A program made the position numbers and the translations under genes. DNA of 64,000 nucleotides from Saprospirales bacterium (lineage in GTDB: Bacteria; Bacteroidota; Bacteroidia; Chitinophagales; Saprospiraceae), in assembly GCA_007695145.1 (NCBI GenBank), contig REEI01000075.1:33864-97863 (forward strand). Reading direction: 5' to 3'. Positions 29,380 through 37,892 of this stretch are shown piece after piece. Numbering within the stretch: position 1 is the first letter of the stretch; every line of letters begins with the position of its first letter. The notes under the pieces were generated by a model. That model had not been told where the DNA came from. It made no database searches and saw only the letters and a program-made list of their open reading frames with translations.

Positions 29380-30726
29380 TCAAACACCCAAATAGTTGAA
29401 TGGACTCACAGACTTCAGTTCCTCTTTTACTTCATCAGAAACATCCAGGCCACTGATGAACTCATCTAACTCTGCCTTGCCTATGGCCTCCTTACCCCTT
29501 GTCAGATCTTTTAACTTTTCATAGGGTTTTTCAACTCCCTCCCGCCTCAATATATTTTGAATGGCCTCTGCAACCACTGTGTAATTTGCCTCCAAATCCT
29601 CTTTCAACTTAAGCTCATTGAGAGAGAGCTTATTCATGCCCTTTTCTATGGATAAAATGGCAATCAGTAAATGGGCAAAAGGCAGGCCTGCATTTCTCAG
29701 GACAGTGCTGTCAGTGAGGTCTCTTTGCAGCCGGGAAATCGGCAACTTGGAAGCGAGGTGCTCAAAAAGGGCGTTTGCTATACCCAAATTACCCTCTGCA
29801 TTTTCAAAATCAATAGGATTTACCTTATGTGGCATGGCAGATGAACCCACCTCGTTGGCCACAGCCTTTTGCCTGAAATACTCCATTGAAATGTAGGTCC
29901 ATAAATCTCTGCAAAAATCAATCAGTATGTTGTTGATCCTGATGAAATTGTGAAATATTGCTGCCATATTATCGTAGTGCTCGATCTGGGTAGTGGTTTG
30001 CTGCCGCTCCAGGCCGAGACTTTCGAACAAAAATCGATCAGCAAAGTCGGACCAATTGATGGCCGGGTACGTTACATGGTGGGCGTTGAAGTTGCCAGTA
30101 GCGCCTCCAAACTTACCCGAGTGTGGAATAGTCTGAAGCAATTTAAGCTGAGCGCTCAACCGCTCAGAGAAGACAGCCATCTCCTTTCCCAATCTGGTCG
30201 GAGATGCTGGCTGTCCATGAGTTCTAGCAAGCATTGGAATTGGCGCCCACTTACTTGCTATTCTATCGATGGACGCAATCAGCGATTGAAGGGCAGGCAG
30301 AACAGCTTCCTCAAGGGCGTCCCGAATACTCATGGGGACGGCAGTATTGTTGATGTCCTGAGAAGTCAATGCAAAGTGAATGAACTCCTTGAATGATTGC
30401 AAGCCCCTTTTATTGAATTCCTCCTTGAGAAAATACTCCACGGCCTTTACGTCGTGATTGGTGGTTTTTTCAATTTCTTTAATTTGTAAAGCATGAGAGA
30501 GATCGAAATTTTCAATAATTTCATCCAGCGCCTTAACCTCGCCCGGATCGGCTTTATCCAGGCCCGGCAGATTCAATTTAAATAGGGCCTGAAAGTATCG
30601 GACTTCTACAAGCACTCTGTACTTAATTAGGCCAAACTCTGAAAAATATGGCGACAATATGGCTGTTTTATCGGCATACCTTCCATCTGCCGGTGAAATA
30701 TTTAATAATTGATTACTTTTTTCCAT
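29380..30726 (-). CDS. purB: Adenylosuccinate lyase
   Basis: A 448-residue fumarase-superfamily lyase that acts twice in purine synthesis (SAICAR to AICAR, and adenylosuccinate to AMP). The family signature SSAMPHKVNPIDFENAEGN lies at about 292-310. TSQDINNTAVPM and ARTHGQPASPTRLGKE carry the other active-site regions. Length and start are normal. A TAnnTTTG match (TAATTTTG, 30731-30738) lies only 4 bp upstream of the start, which, if used, would give a nearly leaderless mRNA. Confidence 0.96.
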   Translation of the reverse strand: MEKSNQLLNISPADGRYADKTAILSPYFSEFGLIKYRVLVEVRYFQALFKLNLPGLDKADPGEVKALDEIIENFDLSHALQIKEIEKTTNHDVKAVEYFLKEEFNKRGLQSFKEFIHFALTSQDINNTAVPMSIRDALEEAVLPALQSLIASIDRIASKWAPIPMLARTHGQPASPTRLGKEMAVFSERLSAQLKLLQTIPHSGKFGGATGNFNAHHVTYPAINWSDFADRFLFESLGLERQQTTTQIEHYDNMAAIFHNFIRINNILIDFCRDLWTYISMEYFRQKAVANEVGSSAMPHKVNPIDFENAEGNLGIANALFEHLASKLPISRLQRDLTDSTVLRNAGLPFAHLLIAILSIEKGMNKLSLNELKLKEDLEANYTVVAEAIQNILRREGVEKPYEKLKDLTRGKEAIGKAELDEFISGLDVSDEVKEELKSVSPFNYLGV

Positions 30727-30901
30727 TCTGCAAAATTAAGAAAAGACTCTTTCTTATTCAGTCAGCCCTTCAACCTTTAGGTCTTGTTGTGAATTTGGGG
30801 CAGCAAAAAGGAGAATGGCATGAAGGTCCTTTTCAAAAAATGACAAAATATATGTTACTTTGGGGCTGCAAATTCAATCATTGTTCAAAATCAATTCTCA
30901 T

Positions 30902-32395
30902 ATGTTGAAGAAACCTTGCTTTTTCTCGATAGGAATTTTACTGGTGCTGATGTTGTCAGCGCAAATCATTACTGCTCAAAACAGAAGCCTACCACCGGAT
31001 ACCACGGTCACCAGCTATCACGAGCTATTGATTGGCGGTCAAACAATTCCCTACAGCGCCACGGTGGGGACTCAGCCTGTGTGGGATGATGATGGAAATG
31101 TCTCGGCCTATCTGCACTACACCTATTACAAGAGAACGGATACAGATGAACTCAGTACCAGACCGCTGATGATATCCTTCAACGGAGGTCCGGGCTCTGC
31201 TTCGGTTTGGATGCATATTGGGTATACGGGTCCGAGATTTTTAAATATAGACGAAGAGGGCTATCCAATACAGCCCTATGGTGTCGGCCCTAACAATCAT
31301 TCAGTTCTGGATGCAACAGACATACTCTTTGTGAATCCGGTAAATACCGGCTATTCCAGACTGGTAGACAAGGAGGCAAATCGCGAAAAATTCTTTGGAA
31401 TTCAGGCCGACATCAGTTATCTGGCCGAGTGGATCAATACTTTTGTTACACGCCACAATCGTTGGCAGTCACCGAAGTTCCTGATAGGTGAGAGCTACGG
31501 TACGACCAGGGTTGCCGGACTCGCTTTAGAACTTCAGAACCGGCAGTGGATGTACCTCAATGGAGTAATTCTGGTCTCTCCCACTCATATGGGAATTGAT
31601 AGAGATGGGCCGGTAGGAATAGCCAATCGCTTGCCGTATTTTGCAGCCACAGCATGGTATCACGAGGCTCTGGATGAGGAGCTTCAGTCTTTGGACTTGT
31701 ACGAAGTGCTTGAGCAAGCAGAGCATTTTACCATTAACAAGCTCACGCCCGCTCTGATTCACGGTGGCTTTATGCCGGAGGAAAAACGCATGAAAATGGC
31801 CGAAGAGATGAGCTACTTTTCAGGCCTCCCAAAACAAACCATACTGGATTACAATTTGGATGTAGATTACGCTTCCTTTTGGAAATTGCTCTTGCAGGAA
31901 AGAGGCTATACAGTGGGTCGATTGGACTCCAGGTATTTGGGTATCGACCGCATGAATGCCGGTATGCGCCCCGATTACTGGGCGGAACTCACCTCATGGC
32001 TTCATTCCTTCACCCCTGCAATTAATTACTACTTTAGGGAAGAACTTGGATTTGAGACCGATGTGAAATACAATATGTTCGGTCCTGTACACCCCTGGGA
32101 CAGGTCCAATGACAATACTGCGGAAAACCTTCGTCAGGCCATGGCTCAAAACCCCTACTTAAATGTCCTCTTTCAGGTGGGGTATTACGACGGAGCTACC
32201 ACCTATTTCAATGCCAAATACAGTATGTGGCAAATGGATCCTTCAGGCAGGCTTAAAGACCGTATGCGATTTGAAGGTTACAGAAGTGGTCACATGATGT
32301 ACCTGAGGCATGAAGATTTGGAACTCTCCAATAAACACCTTAGGGAATTTATTTTGGATGCAGTTCCTCCTAAAGGCACACCTGCCAGATACTAA
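30902..32395 (+). CDS. S10-family serine carboxypeptidase
   Basis: A 497-residue exported peptidase from the start chosen here. The frame is open to 30860, but the Met at 30902 begins a signal peptide (MLKKPCFFSIGILLVLMLSAQIITAQ). The catalytic triad is visible: Ser198 in GESYG, Asp430 in VGYYDGATTYF and His464 in YRSGHMMYLR. The substrate segment FNGGPGSASVWMHIGYTGP is also characteristic. Family knowledge: S10 enzymes remove C-terminal residues and work at acidic pH; periplasmic bacterial members probably feed on peptides. Divergent from purB. Confidence 0.93.
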   Translation: MLKKPCFFSIGILLVLMLSAQIITAQNRSLPPDTTVTSYHELLIGGQTIPYSATVGTQPVWDDDGNVSAYLHYTYYKRTDTDELSTRPLMISFNGGPGSASVWMHIGYTGPRFLNIDEEGYPIQPYGVGPNNHSVLDATDILFVNPVNTGYSRLVDKEANREKFFGIQADISYLAEWINTFVTRHNRWQSPKFLIGESYGTTRVAGLALELQNRQWMYLNGVILVSPTHMGIDRDGPVGIANRLPYFAATAWYHEALDEELQSLDLYEVLEQAEHFTINKLTPALIHGGFMPEEKRMKMAEEMSYFSGLPKQTILDYNLDVDYASFWKLLLQERGYTVGRLDSRYLGIDRMNAGMRPDYWAELTSWLHSFTPAINYYFREELGFETDVKYNMFGPVHPWDRSNDNTAENLRQAMAQNPYLNVLFQVGYYDGATTYFNAKYSMWQMDPSGRLKDRMRFEGYRSGHMMYLRHEDLELSNKHLREFILDAVPPKGTPARY

Positions 32396-32452
32396 GAGGA
32401 GCCTTGCAAAAGTTTTAGGTCAGTAATAATCCGTAACTATCCAAATAGCTGA

Positions 32453-33178
32453 ATGAATAAACACCTTTTACTCCTATTTGTGGCCATTTTCATGATTTCG
32501 GAAGTGAGTGACGCCCAAAGTCCCGGAAGAGCTGAAAGGGCCAGCGTACATGTTGGAATGGAATTCAGCACCCTTTTTCAGTCTCAAATGTTTTTGGAAT
32601 TTGAGGATACCGTCATGGATTCCAATGGTGTGTATTCCTTCACCTCAGGCCCGAGAAACTCCTTCCGGTTTGGAGGTTACTTTCGCTTTGACTTGTTCGG
32701 TCGACACTCATTGGAGACAGGTCTTTATCACGTAACCAGGCGCTATAATAGTGTAGTTTCCCTTGCATCTACCGGGGAAGAACTCGGCCGCAATACTATC
32801 AGGGGTGTGAGTTTTGAAATCCCCCTGACCTGGGCAGTTTCTGTGCAACTCGATCGAGACAGCAGACTTTCAACTGGTTTTGGTGGTGTGATTACCTACT
32901 TCGCCAGTGACTTTGGCATATTTGATCTGGAGTATAATTTGGATGCCTTTAAAAGGTCTCGCTTTTTACCGGGGATAAAAGCACATGTCGGATTTGAACA
33001 CGACTTTGGAAGAGAGGGCGGTATTTATTTTGGAGCCAATTTCCAACACAACTTCCAATCCATTGCATTTTTGAGGATGGAGTACTTCACAGATGGCACT
33101 TCTGAAGCCATCGGACAGGTAGAGTTAAACGGCTCTTACTTTGCAGCAGTATTGAGGTATATGTTTCCCATGAGGTGA
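32453..33178 (+). CDS. Small outer membrane beta-barrel protein
   Basis: A 241-residue protein with a signal peptide (MNKHLLLLFVAIFMISEVSDAQS) and alternating strands ending in aromatic residues (FRFGGYFRFDLFGRHSLETGLY, GIYFGANFQHNF, YFAAVLRYMFPMR). It matches the Bacteroidota small-barrel group loosely, without a specific family motif. It lies 57 bp after the carboxypeptidase and may share its transcript. Function unknown. Confidence 0.7.
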   Translation: MNKHLLLLFVAIFMISEVSDAQSPGRAERASVHVGMEFSTLFQSQMFLEFEDTVMDSNGVYSFTSGPRNSFRFGGYFRFDLFGRHSLETGLYHVTRRYNSVVSLASTGEELGRNTIRGVSFEIPLTWAVSVQLDRDSRLSTGFGGVITYFASDFGIFDLEYNLDAFKRSRFLPGIKAHVGFEHDFGREGGIYFGANFQHNFQSIAFLRMEYFTDGTSEAIGQVELNGSYFAAVLRYMFPMR

Positions 33179-33344
33179 TTGTTTCAATTTTGAATACCGA
33201 GTTACATAAGCTCAACATCCTTGGGTTAAACTAATTTCAGTCGGCTATTTTGATAGTAAAATATGACTATAGACTTTCGGACTTTCTGTTGTGAGAAGTT
33301 GAAGATTTTACATGACCTGAAAGAGCTTCAGAGATCGGGACTCT

Positions 33345-34256
33345 TCAAATCAAACCTTCTTTCCCCAGTATTTTTAAAATCTCATCTTTACTAAGTTCAG
33401 TTGCAGTAGAAATGATCTCAATATCAATCCCCGTTTTGAAAAAATTAATAACTGCTTTTTCAACACCCATTTCCAACCCTCTCTCCAACCCTCTCTCCAA
33501 CCCTCTCTCCAACCCCCTCTCAAATCCCAATCTCTCCTGTGTGTCAAGCACATTCTTAAGGTCTCGGTGCTTTTTAAGACTCTCCTCGTAGGCCTGTCTA
33601 TCCGTTTTCTGAAGTTTTACCAATTCTGCTATTCCCATGACTTTTTTGAATATTTTTGATTGAAGTTCCATCGGTAACCTTTCCAGGAATTCAAGCTTCG
33701 TTAATAAATACATCCATTTGTCACTTTCAGTTTCCAATTCGCTCAATTTTTTACGGAAGTTGGGAATTTCAACAAACACAAAGTTGAGCTTGTCATTGAA
33801 AATTCGTCCGGTTTCTGTATTTATCAATTTGATCTTGTGAAGATAGTTATTTGGATTAATTGCATCATTCTTCAAGACAAAATCCAGTAGGGAAATACAA
33901 TACACCGGACACAAACTGAAATCCCATTTGCCTTTCACTGCCTGTTCCTGAATCGCAAATGAACTATAATAAAGAGATCGTTCCTTAAAGTGAGTCTGAA
34001 AAAATTTCTGCATTTCGATGATGACCCGATCTCCATTTTCCGTTTTGCAAAAGATATCAAATACAACACTGCGATCCCATTCAGACGGACCGAGGTGCTC
34101 ATTTTTCGAATACTCCAAATCAGTGATGATTCCGACATCATCTTTTAACATCGAATTGATAAAATGCAACAAAATGTCTTTGTTGGGCTCCTCTCCAAAT
34201 ATTTTCTTGAAGCCAAAATCGGTAAACGGGTTGATGTTTTTTGCGAGACGATCCAT
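33345..34256 (-). CDS. Rpn-family PD-(D/E)XK nuclease (putative toxin)
   Basis: A 303-residue member of the Rpn / PDDEXK_2 transposase-like family. Family N-terminus NPFTDFGFKKIFGEE (9-23), nuclease residues Asp67 and Glu81-x-Gln83 (VFDIFCKTENGDRVIIEMQ), then a helical C-terminus. Residues 244-267 are six four-residue units (GFER, three GLER, GLEM, GVEK), encoded by a 12-bp repeat at 33456-33527. Established: E. coli Rpn proteins are DNases acting as toxins against phage, and a separately translated C-terminal part with variable four-residue repeats inhibits them. Two in-frame internal ATGs fit here: 33671 (preceded by GGAAAGG) and 33638. It is flanked by an ssb relic, so this is an accessory patch. 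Confidence 0.88.
   Translation of the reverse strand: MDRLAKNINPFTDFGFKKIFGEEPNKDILLHFINSMLKDDVGIITDLEYSKNEHLGPSEWDRSVVFDIFCKTENGDRVIIEMQKFFQTHFKERSLYYSSFAIQEQAVKGKWDFSLCPVYCISLLDFVLKNDAINPNNYLHKIKLINTETGRIFNDKLNFVFVEIPNFRKKLSELETESDKWMYLLTKLEFLERLPMELQSKIFKKVMGIAELVKLQKTDRQAYEESLKKHRDLKNVLDTQERLGFERGLERGLERGLERGLEMGVEKAVINFFKTGIDIEIISTATELSKDEILKILGKEGLI
33456..33527 (-). repeat. 12-bp minisatellite in rpn coding four-residue units
   Basis: In-frame 12-bp units, four of them nearly identical (plus-strand ccaaccctctct-type), encode GFER/GLER units in the Rpn C-terminal helix. Being multiples of 12, copy-number change would keep the frame and change helix length by about one turn per unit. 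Confidence 0.85.
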
Positions 34257-34282
34257 ATTGATAAATTTAATGATCCCGAGTT

Positions 34283-34318
34283 GGAAAGAGGCATCCCAAA
34301 AGCCAAATGCCTCTTTCC
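34283..34318. other. Strong hairpin in the rpn leader
   Basis: A perfect 12-bp inverted repeat (GGAAAGAGGCAT 34283-34294 with ATGCCTCTTTCC 34307-34318) and a 12-nt loop, 27 bp upstream of the rpn start. No T-run follows on either strand, so a simple intrinsic terminator is doubtful. It could have ended ssb transcripts or could affect rpn expression. Confidence 0.6.
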
Positions 34319-34370
34319 CTGGGCCAAGGATATGTTCGATGGAAAATCAGAATGTAAGATTGCCTCTATC

Positions 34371-34869
34371 GGGAGCTGGCGTCAGATTCAAAAAGTTGTA
34401 GGCTTGAATCTCCATCACATACCTCTTCTAACCAGCCCGGCCATCGCACTGACGGTTGACCAACTTACCATTGAGGTCCTCCTTGTTGCCCTAAGACAAA
34501 AAGCTCACCATCCTCTCGGCGGTTTTACCCCGGGCGGCACCTTTCATCCAATTGACCCTCTTATGATTGTTGCCCTGCCTGTCCTTGAAGTACTCATTTG
34601 ACTGCAATGGATATCCTACAGAGGGTCCTGCCATTGTCAAAGACTATTACCTCAGGATTAGCTCCAATTGTCAAGTAAAGCGCACTGTGACGTTTAAGTC
34701 CCAGAATTTTTATTGTTTTTCAAGGCGGAAAAACGTAGCATAGACATAGCTATGTGAGGGCTTTTCAACGCATAAAAAGTATGAAAGGTCAAGACTTGGG
34801 CCGACTAAGGCAGGTTTGACTTGACACTTAATTTCCGATTAATTGTACAGAATTACTTATTCGTGTCCT
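34371..34869 (-). pseudogene. Inactivated second ssb, split by a palindromic element
   Basis: Reading the minus strand recovers an SSB collinear with the intact one at 1776-2129. The start ATG has become AGG (34867-34869; AGGACACGAATAAGT against ATGACACATTTAAGC). NSVQLIGN is followed by a 158-bp palindromic insert, then TIGANPEVIVFDNGRTLC. One frameshift (near 34595-34599) precedes NEYFKDRQG and GKTAERM. Two in-frame TAG stops (34491-34493 and 34428-34430) precede KRYVMEIQAYNFLNLTPAP. Spacing between motifs matches the intact gene, so it is a true relic. The protein divergence suggests an old paralogue, not a recent copy. Confidence 0.88.
34669..34826. mobile_element. 158-bp imperfect palindromic element (MITE-like)
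   Basis: The element starts TGTCAAGT and ends ACTTGACA, with the two halves forming a long imperfect palindrome: AAGTCCCAG against AAGTCTTGA, TTTTCAAGGCGGAAAAACG against ATGCGTTGAAAAGC, and a centre tagcatagacatagctatg. It encodes nothing. It interrupts the ssb relic between NSVQLIGN and TIGANPE, so it moved in after that gene existed. Target duplication is not clear (an AAT lies near both ends). It is probably mobilised in trans by a transposase elsewhere. Confidence 0.7.
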
Positions 34870-34979
34870 AGCGAAAAAGTTTAAAATGTGAAAAAATATA
34901 ATTCTACTTTGAGTTGTCAGTTCCATCGAATTGACGGAGCAAATATCAGGGCACTCTTTCGCAAAAGTCGTAGAATAAA

Positions 34980-35009
34980 CGTTTGTACACAGTTGTAAAC
35001 GCTTGTACA
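34980..35009. promoter_or_regulatory. Second 10-bp repeat array, upstream of dead ssb
   Basis: Three abutting 10-bp units (cgtttgtaca, cagttgtaaa, cgcttgtaca) match the array at 2207-2236 in unit length, order and flank (cgtagaataaacg against cgtagaatacacg). It sits 111 bp upstream of the lost start codon, against 78 bp in the intact gene. Confidence 0.55.
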
Positions 35010-35200
35010 CCGAAAATGGAAATGTACAATATAGCATAGTCTTTTTTAGCATGGTTTGGCTACGCTTGGTTCAACTTCCGCTGCCCACAGTGCACCACGA
35101 GATGTCCATTAAATCCCACCACGGTAGAGTGAAAATAGTAAATTGGTTGACTGTTTTCCGTAAACTAACCTGATCTTTTAAAAAGAGGTGGGTTGTTTTA

Positions 35201-35208
35201 TACCTTTG
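35201..35208 (+). promoter_or_regulatory. -7 element for the SSF symporter
   Basis: TACCTTTG, a perfect TAnnTTTG match, 26 bp upstream of the symporter start. No exact -33 element at the usual spacing. Confidence 0.5.
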
Positions 35209-35234
35209 TTTTGCACAAAAATCGAGGATAGGGC

Positions 35235-36872
35235 ATGGGATGGATAGATATCAGCATTTTTGTACTCTACATGATTGCCGTACTATGGGTGGGGTACTAC
35301 TTTTACCTTCGCAATAAGAACACTGAAGATTACTATGTGGGCGGTCGAAAAATGGGCAGCATGCACGTTGGTCTCAGTGTGGTAGCCACTGATGTAGGCG
35401 GAGGATTTTCCATAGGGCTTGGAGGACTGGGGTTCATCATGGGGATTTCCGGTTCCTGGATGTTGTTTACGGGTTTACTTGGGGCCTGGCTGGCTGCTGT
35501 CTTCCTCATACCCAAAGTCAAGGGCAACCCAGCTTTTGAAAACTATCTCACCTTTCCTCAGATTTTTGGACATTACTACGGACCGGCGGTTGCCCTGCTT
35601 GCAGGCCTGATCTCCGCCATTGGCTATGCCGGCTTTACGAGTTCTCAATTACTGGCCGGGGCTAAGCTGGCCAACGGAGCTTTCCCTACAGTGGATTTAA
35701 ACACTGCGCTTATCGTCATGGGAATAGTGGCCGTAGTCTATACGGTCATGGGTGGATTGAAGGCAGTGATTTACACCGACACCTTTCAGTGGATGATACT
35801 AATGGCAGGGCTGATTTTTATTGGCATTCCGATCTCCTATTTGGCTGTAGGCGGAATGGAAGGCATCAGGTCCGTTGTTCAACCCGGACACCTTTCTCTC
35901 ACCAATATCAGTTGGCAAACGATAGTGAACTGGGGTATTACTATTATCCCCATTTGGTTCGTCGGTATGACCCTTTATCAGCGCATCTATGCCTGTCGGG
36001 ATGTAAAAACTGCCAGGCGTGCATGGTACCTGGCCGGCATTTTTGAATACCCAATTATGGCCTTTATGGGAGTTCTTCTCGGTCTGTTTGCCAGAGTGGC
36101 AGCAGACCAGGGAATGTTCTCGGGAGTGGGAGTTACGGGAATGGAAGAATTGGATCCTGAAACCGGGCTTCCCATGCTGATAAGACACGTGATGCCGGTA
36201 GGTTTACTCGGACTGATTCTAGCCGCTTATTTTTCTGCCATTCTATCGACTGCCGACAGCTGTCTGATGGCCTCCTCGGGAAACATTGTTACCGATGTGC
36301 TCGGCAAGTTGACCCGTAAGCCCTTCATGCCAAAATCTGAAATACGTTTATCCCAATTGGTAACCTTGATCATTGGTGCCACTGCCTTAATGCTTGCCAT
36401 GTCGGTAACCAATGTGATTGATTTAATGCTGAGGTCTTATTCCTTTATGGTTGCCGGACTATTTGTACCGGTTATCGGTGCTTTGTACTGGAATAAAAGC
36501 AGTGCTGCCGGAGCAATGACAGCAATGATTTCTGGCGGTGCAGTAACAATGGTACTCAGCATTTATATGATCGACTTTGGCTACGGAATGGAACGAGAAG
36601 CCATAGAATCACAAATTCAGATGCTTTCTATACTTTTTCCGGAAATAGATTTTTCTGAAATGATGGCCCTTAACAAATACGAATTGGTAAGCGCTCTAAA
36701 CAGTCAGAAAATGATTAGCATCCAACCATTGAACACCCATTTCAGTCTACCGCTGGGTCTGGATCCTATAGTATTTGGGATTTTGACGGCAGCTATCAGC
36801 TTTGTTGTCCTTTCCCTAATTAAGCCCGGAAAAAAGCTGCCACCTGGCAAAGAGCAAAGTGATCTTTTCTGA
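35235..36872 (+). CDS. Sodium:solute symporter (SSF family)
   Basis: A 545-residue inner membrane symporter with about 13 helices. The family pattern is clear: YYVGGRKMGSMHVGLSVVATDVGGG near residues 34-58, GFTSSQLLAGAKLANG, YTVMGGLKAVIYTDTFQWMI and LAAYFSAILSTADSCLMASSGN, the fifth-core-helix sodium site region. SSF members carry sugars, amino acids, vitamins or organic acids with sodium; the substrate cannot be read from the sequence. A proper promoter lies upstream. Converges with the aspartoacylase gene. Confidence 0.93.
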   Translation: MGWIDISIFVLYMIAVLWVGYYFYLRNKNTEDYYVGGRKMGSMHVGLSVVATDVGGGFSIGLGGLGFIMGISGSWMLFTGLLGAWLAAVFLIPKVKGNPAFENYLTFPQIFGHYYGPAVALLAGLISAIGYAGFTSSQLLAGAKLANGAFPTVDLNTALIVMGIVAVVYTVMGGLKAVIYTDTFQWMILMAGLIFIGIPISYLAVGGMEGIRSVVQPGHLSLTNISWQTIVNWGITIIPIWFVGMTLYQRIYACRDVKTARRAWYLAGIFEYPIMAFMGVLLGLFARVAADQGMFSGVGVTGMEELDPETGLPMLIRHVMPVGLLGLILAAYFSAILSTADSCLMASSGNIVTDVLGKLTRKPFMPKSEIRLSQLVTLIIGATALMLAMSVTNVIDLMLRSYSFMVAGLFVPVIGALYWNKSSAAGAMTAMISGGAVTMVLSIYMIDFGYGMEREAIESQIQMLSILFPEIDFSEMMALNKYELVSALNSQKMISIQPLNTHFSLPLGLDPIVFGILTAAISFVVLSLIKPGKKLPPGKEQSDLF

Positions 36873-36944
36873 AAATTAGGCGTAACTAAACTCAATACCG
36901 GACTGGACAAATGCTCATTCTACCTCAAAGCTTACCGGGTTGCT

Positions 36945-37892
36945 CTAGTAATACCCTATATGGTAAAGTGCGTCACCCTGATATACAATAGAAGAAAAGC
37001 TGTTTCCAATGACAAAACCATCCCTAAGTGATTTTACCGGGTATTCAATTGGATCGGCCAGGTCTTGAATTTTCCCTAAAACTTCACCTTTTTTCACAGG
37101 GTCTCCAGATTTTTTTAAGGGTATAAAAAAGCCAGCCTGTGAAGCTCTGCGCCAACCGGAGCCACTGAGATGGATGATGGGAAATTCGGTTTGGTCTTCA
37201 AAATTGATCATATCAAGGTGGGCGAGCACTCTGGATATTCCCCTCAAACCGAGATTAATAGCGTGTTCATCTCTGCGTTGGGCTTCACCGGCTTCATAAA
37301 CCAGTATAGGTTTACCGGCCTTATTCACCACCTTCCTCAGAGATTTTGCAATAATCGGCTTGGAAATTAAAAAGGGGGCATTGAATACTTTGCCCAGCTC
37401 CTGTGACTCAATATCTCCATTGGAGTATCTAATTTGCGGAAAATTGTACTTCCCGGTTCCGCCTGTATGAAAATCGAGAATGATATCAGCCTGAGGTAAA
37501 ATATGGGTGGTGAGAGAGGATGCAACACGGGATGCAAGTGACCCAAATTTGCTGCCGGGAAAAGACCTGTTGACATCCTTCCCGTCGGGCACATCTCGAC
37601 TGATGTGCAAAAACCCGAAAATATTTAACAAGGGAATTACTATCAGCGATCCCCTTTTGAGCGTTACGGGCGCAAAATTTCTTAAAAATTGGCGCAATAT
37701 CTCCACCCCGTCAATTTCATCGCCGTGCATTCCCGCCAATAACAAGACCACAGGACCTTTCTTTTCGGAACGAAAGACCGTTGAATTGATATAAATTTTA
37801 TTGCCGCTTGGTAATTTTCCCACATAGATTTTTACCAGGCTATTCTTCCCCATTTCAATAGGGGTTTTATTGATCACAAAATCATCACTCAT
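36945..37892 (-). CDS. Succinylglutamate desuccinylase/aspartoacylase-family zinc hydrolase 1
   Basis: An M14-related zinc hydrolase of 315 residues from the preferred start (an upstream Met at 37901 gives 318). Numbering from that longer form, zinc ligands are His59 and Glu62 (MHGDEIDG) and His145 (LDFHTGGTG). Substrate-binding Arg lies in DVNRSFPG (109-116), and VYEAGEA carries the likely catalytic Glu. The family removes acyl groups from amino acids or cuts small amide bonds. The start overlaps the RimK-type ligase stop by 8 bp, so ligase and hydrolase are coupled. A second such pair lies at 56549-58530. Confidence 0.88.
   Translation of the reverse strand: MSDDFVINKTPIEMGKNSLVKIYVGKLPSGNKIYINSTVFRSEKKGPVVLLLAGMHGDEIDGVEILRQFLRNFAPVTLKRGSLIVIPLLNIFGFLHISRDVPDGKDVNRSFPGSKFGSLASRVASSLTTHILPQADIILDFHTGGTGKYNFPQIRYSNGDIESQELGKVFNAPFLISKPIIAKSLRKVVNKAGKPILVYEAGEAQRRDEHAINLGLRGISRVLAHLDMINFEDQTEFPIIHLSGSGWRRASQAGFFIPLKKSGDPVKKGEVLGKIQDLADPIEYPVKSLRDGFVIGNSFSSIVYQGDALYHIGYY

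Noticed and set aside
34164..34601. Plus-strand open frame of 145 codons
   Set aside because: It is antisense to the rpn start and to the ssb relic, which explain the sequence better.
34828..35052. Minus-strand open frame of 74 codons
   Set aside because: Its last residues, NSVQLIGN, are the N-terminus of the dead ssb; the upstream part runs through the 10-bp array, so it is not a separate gene.
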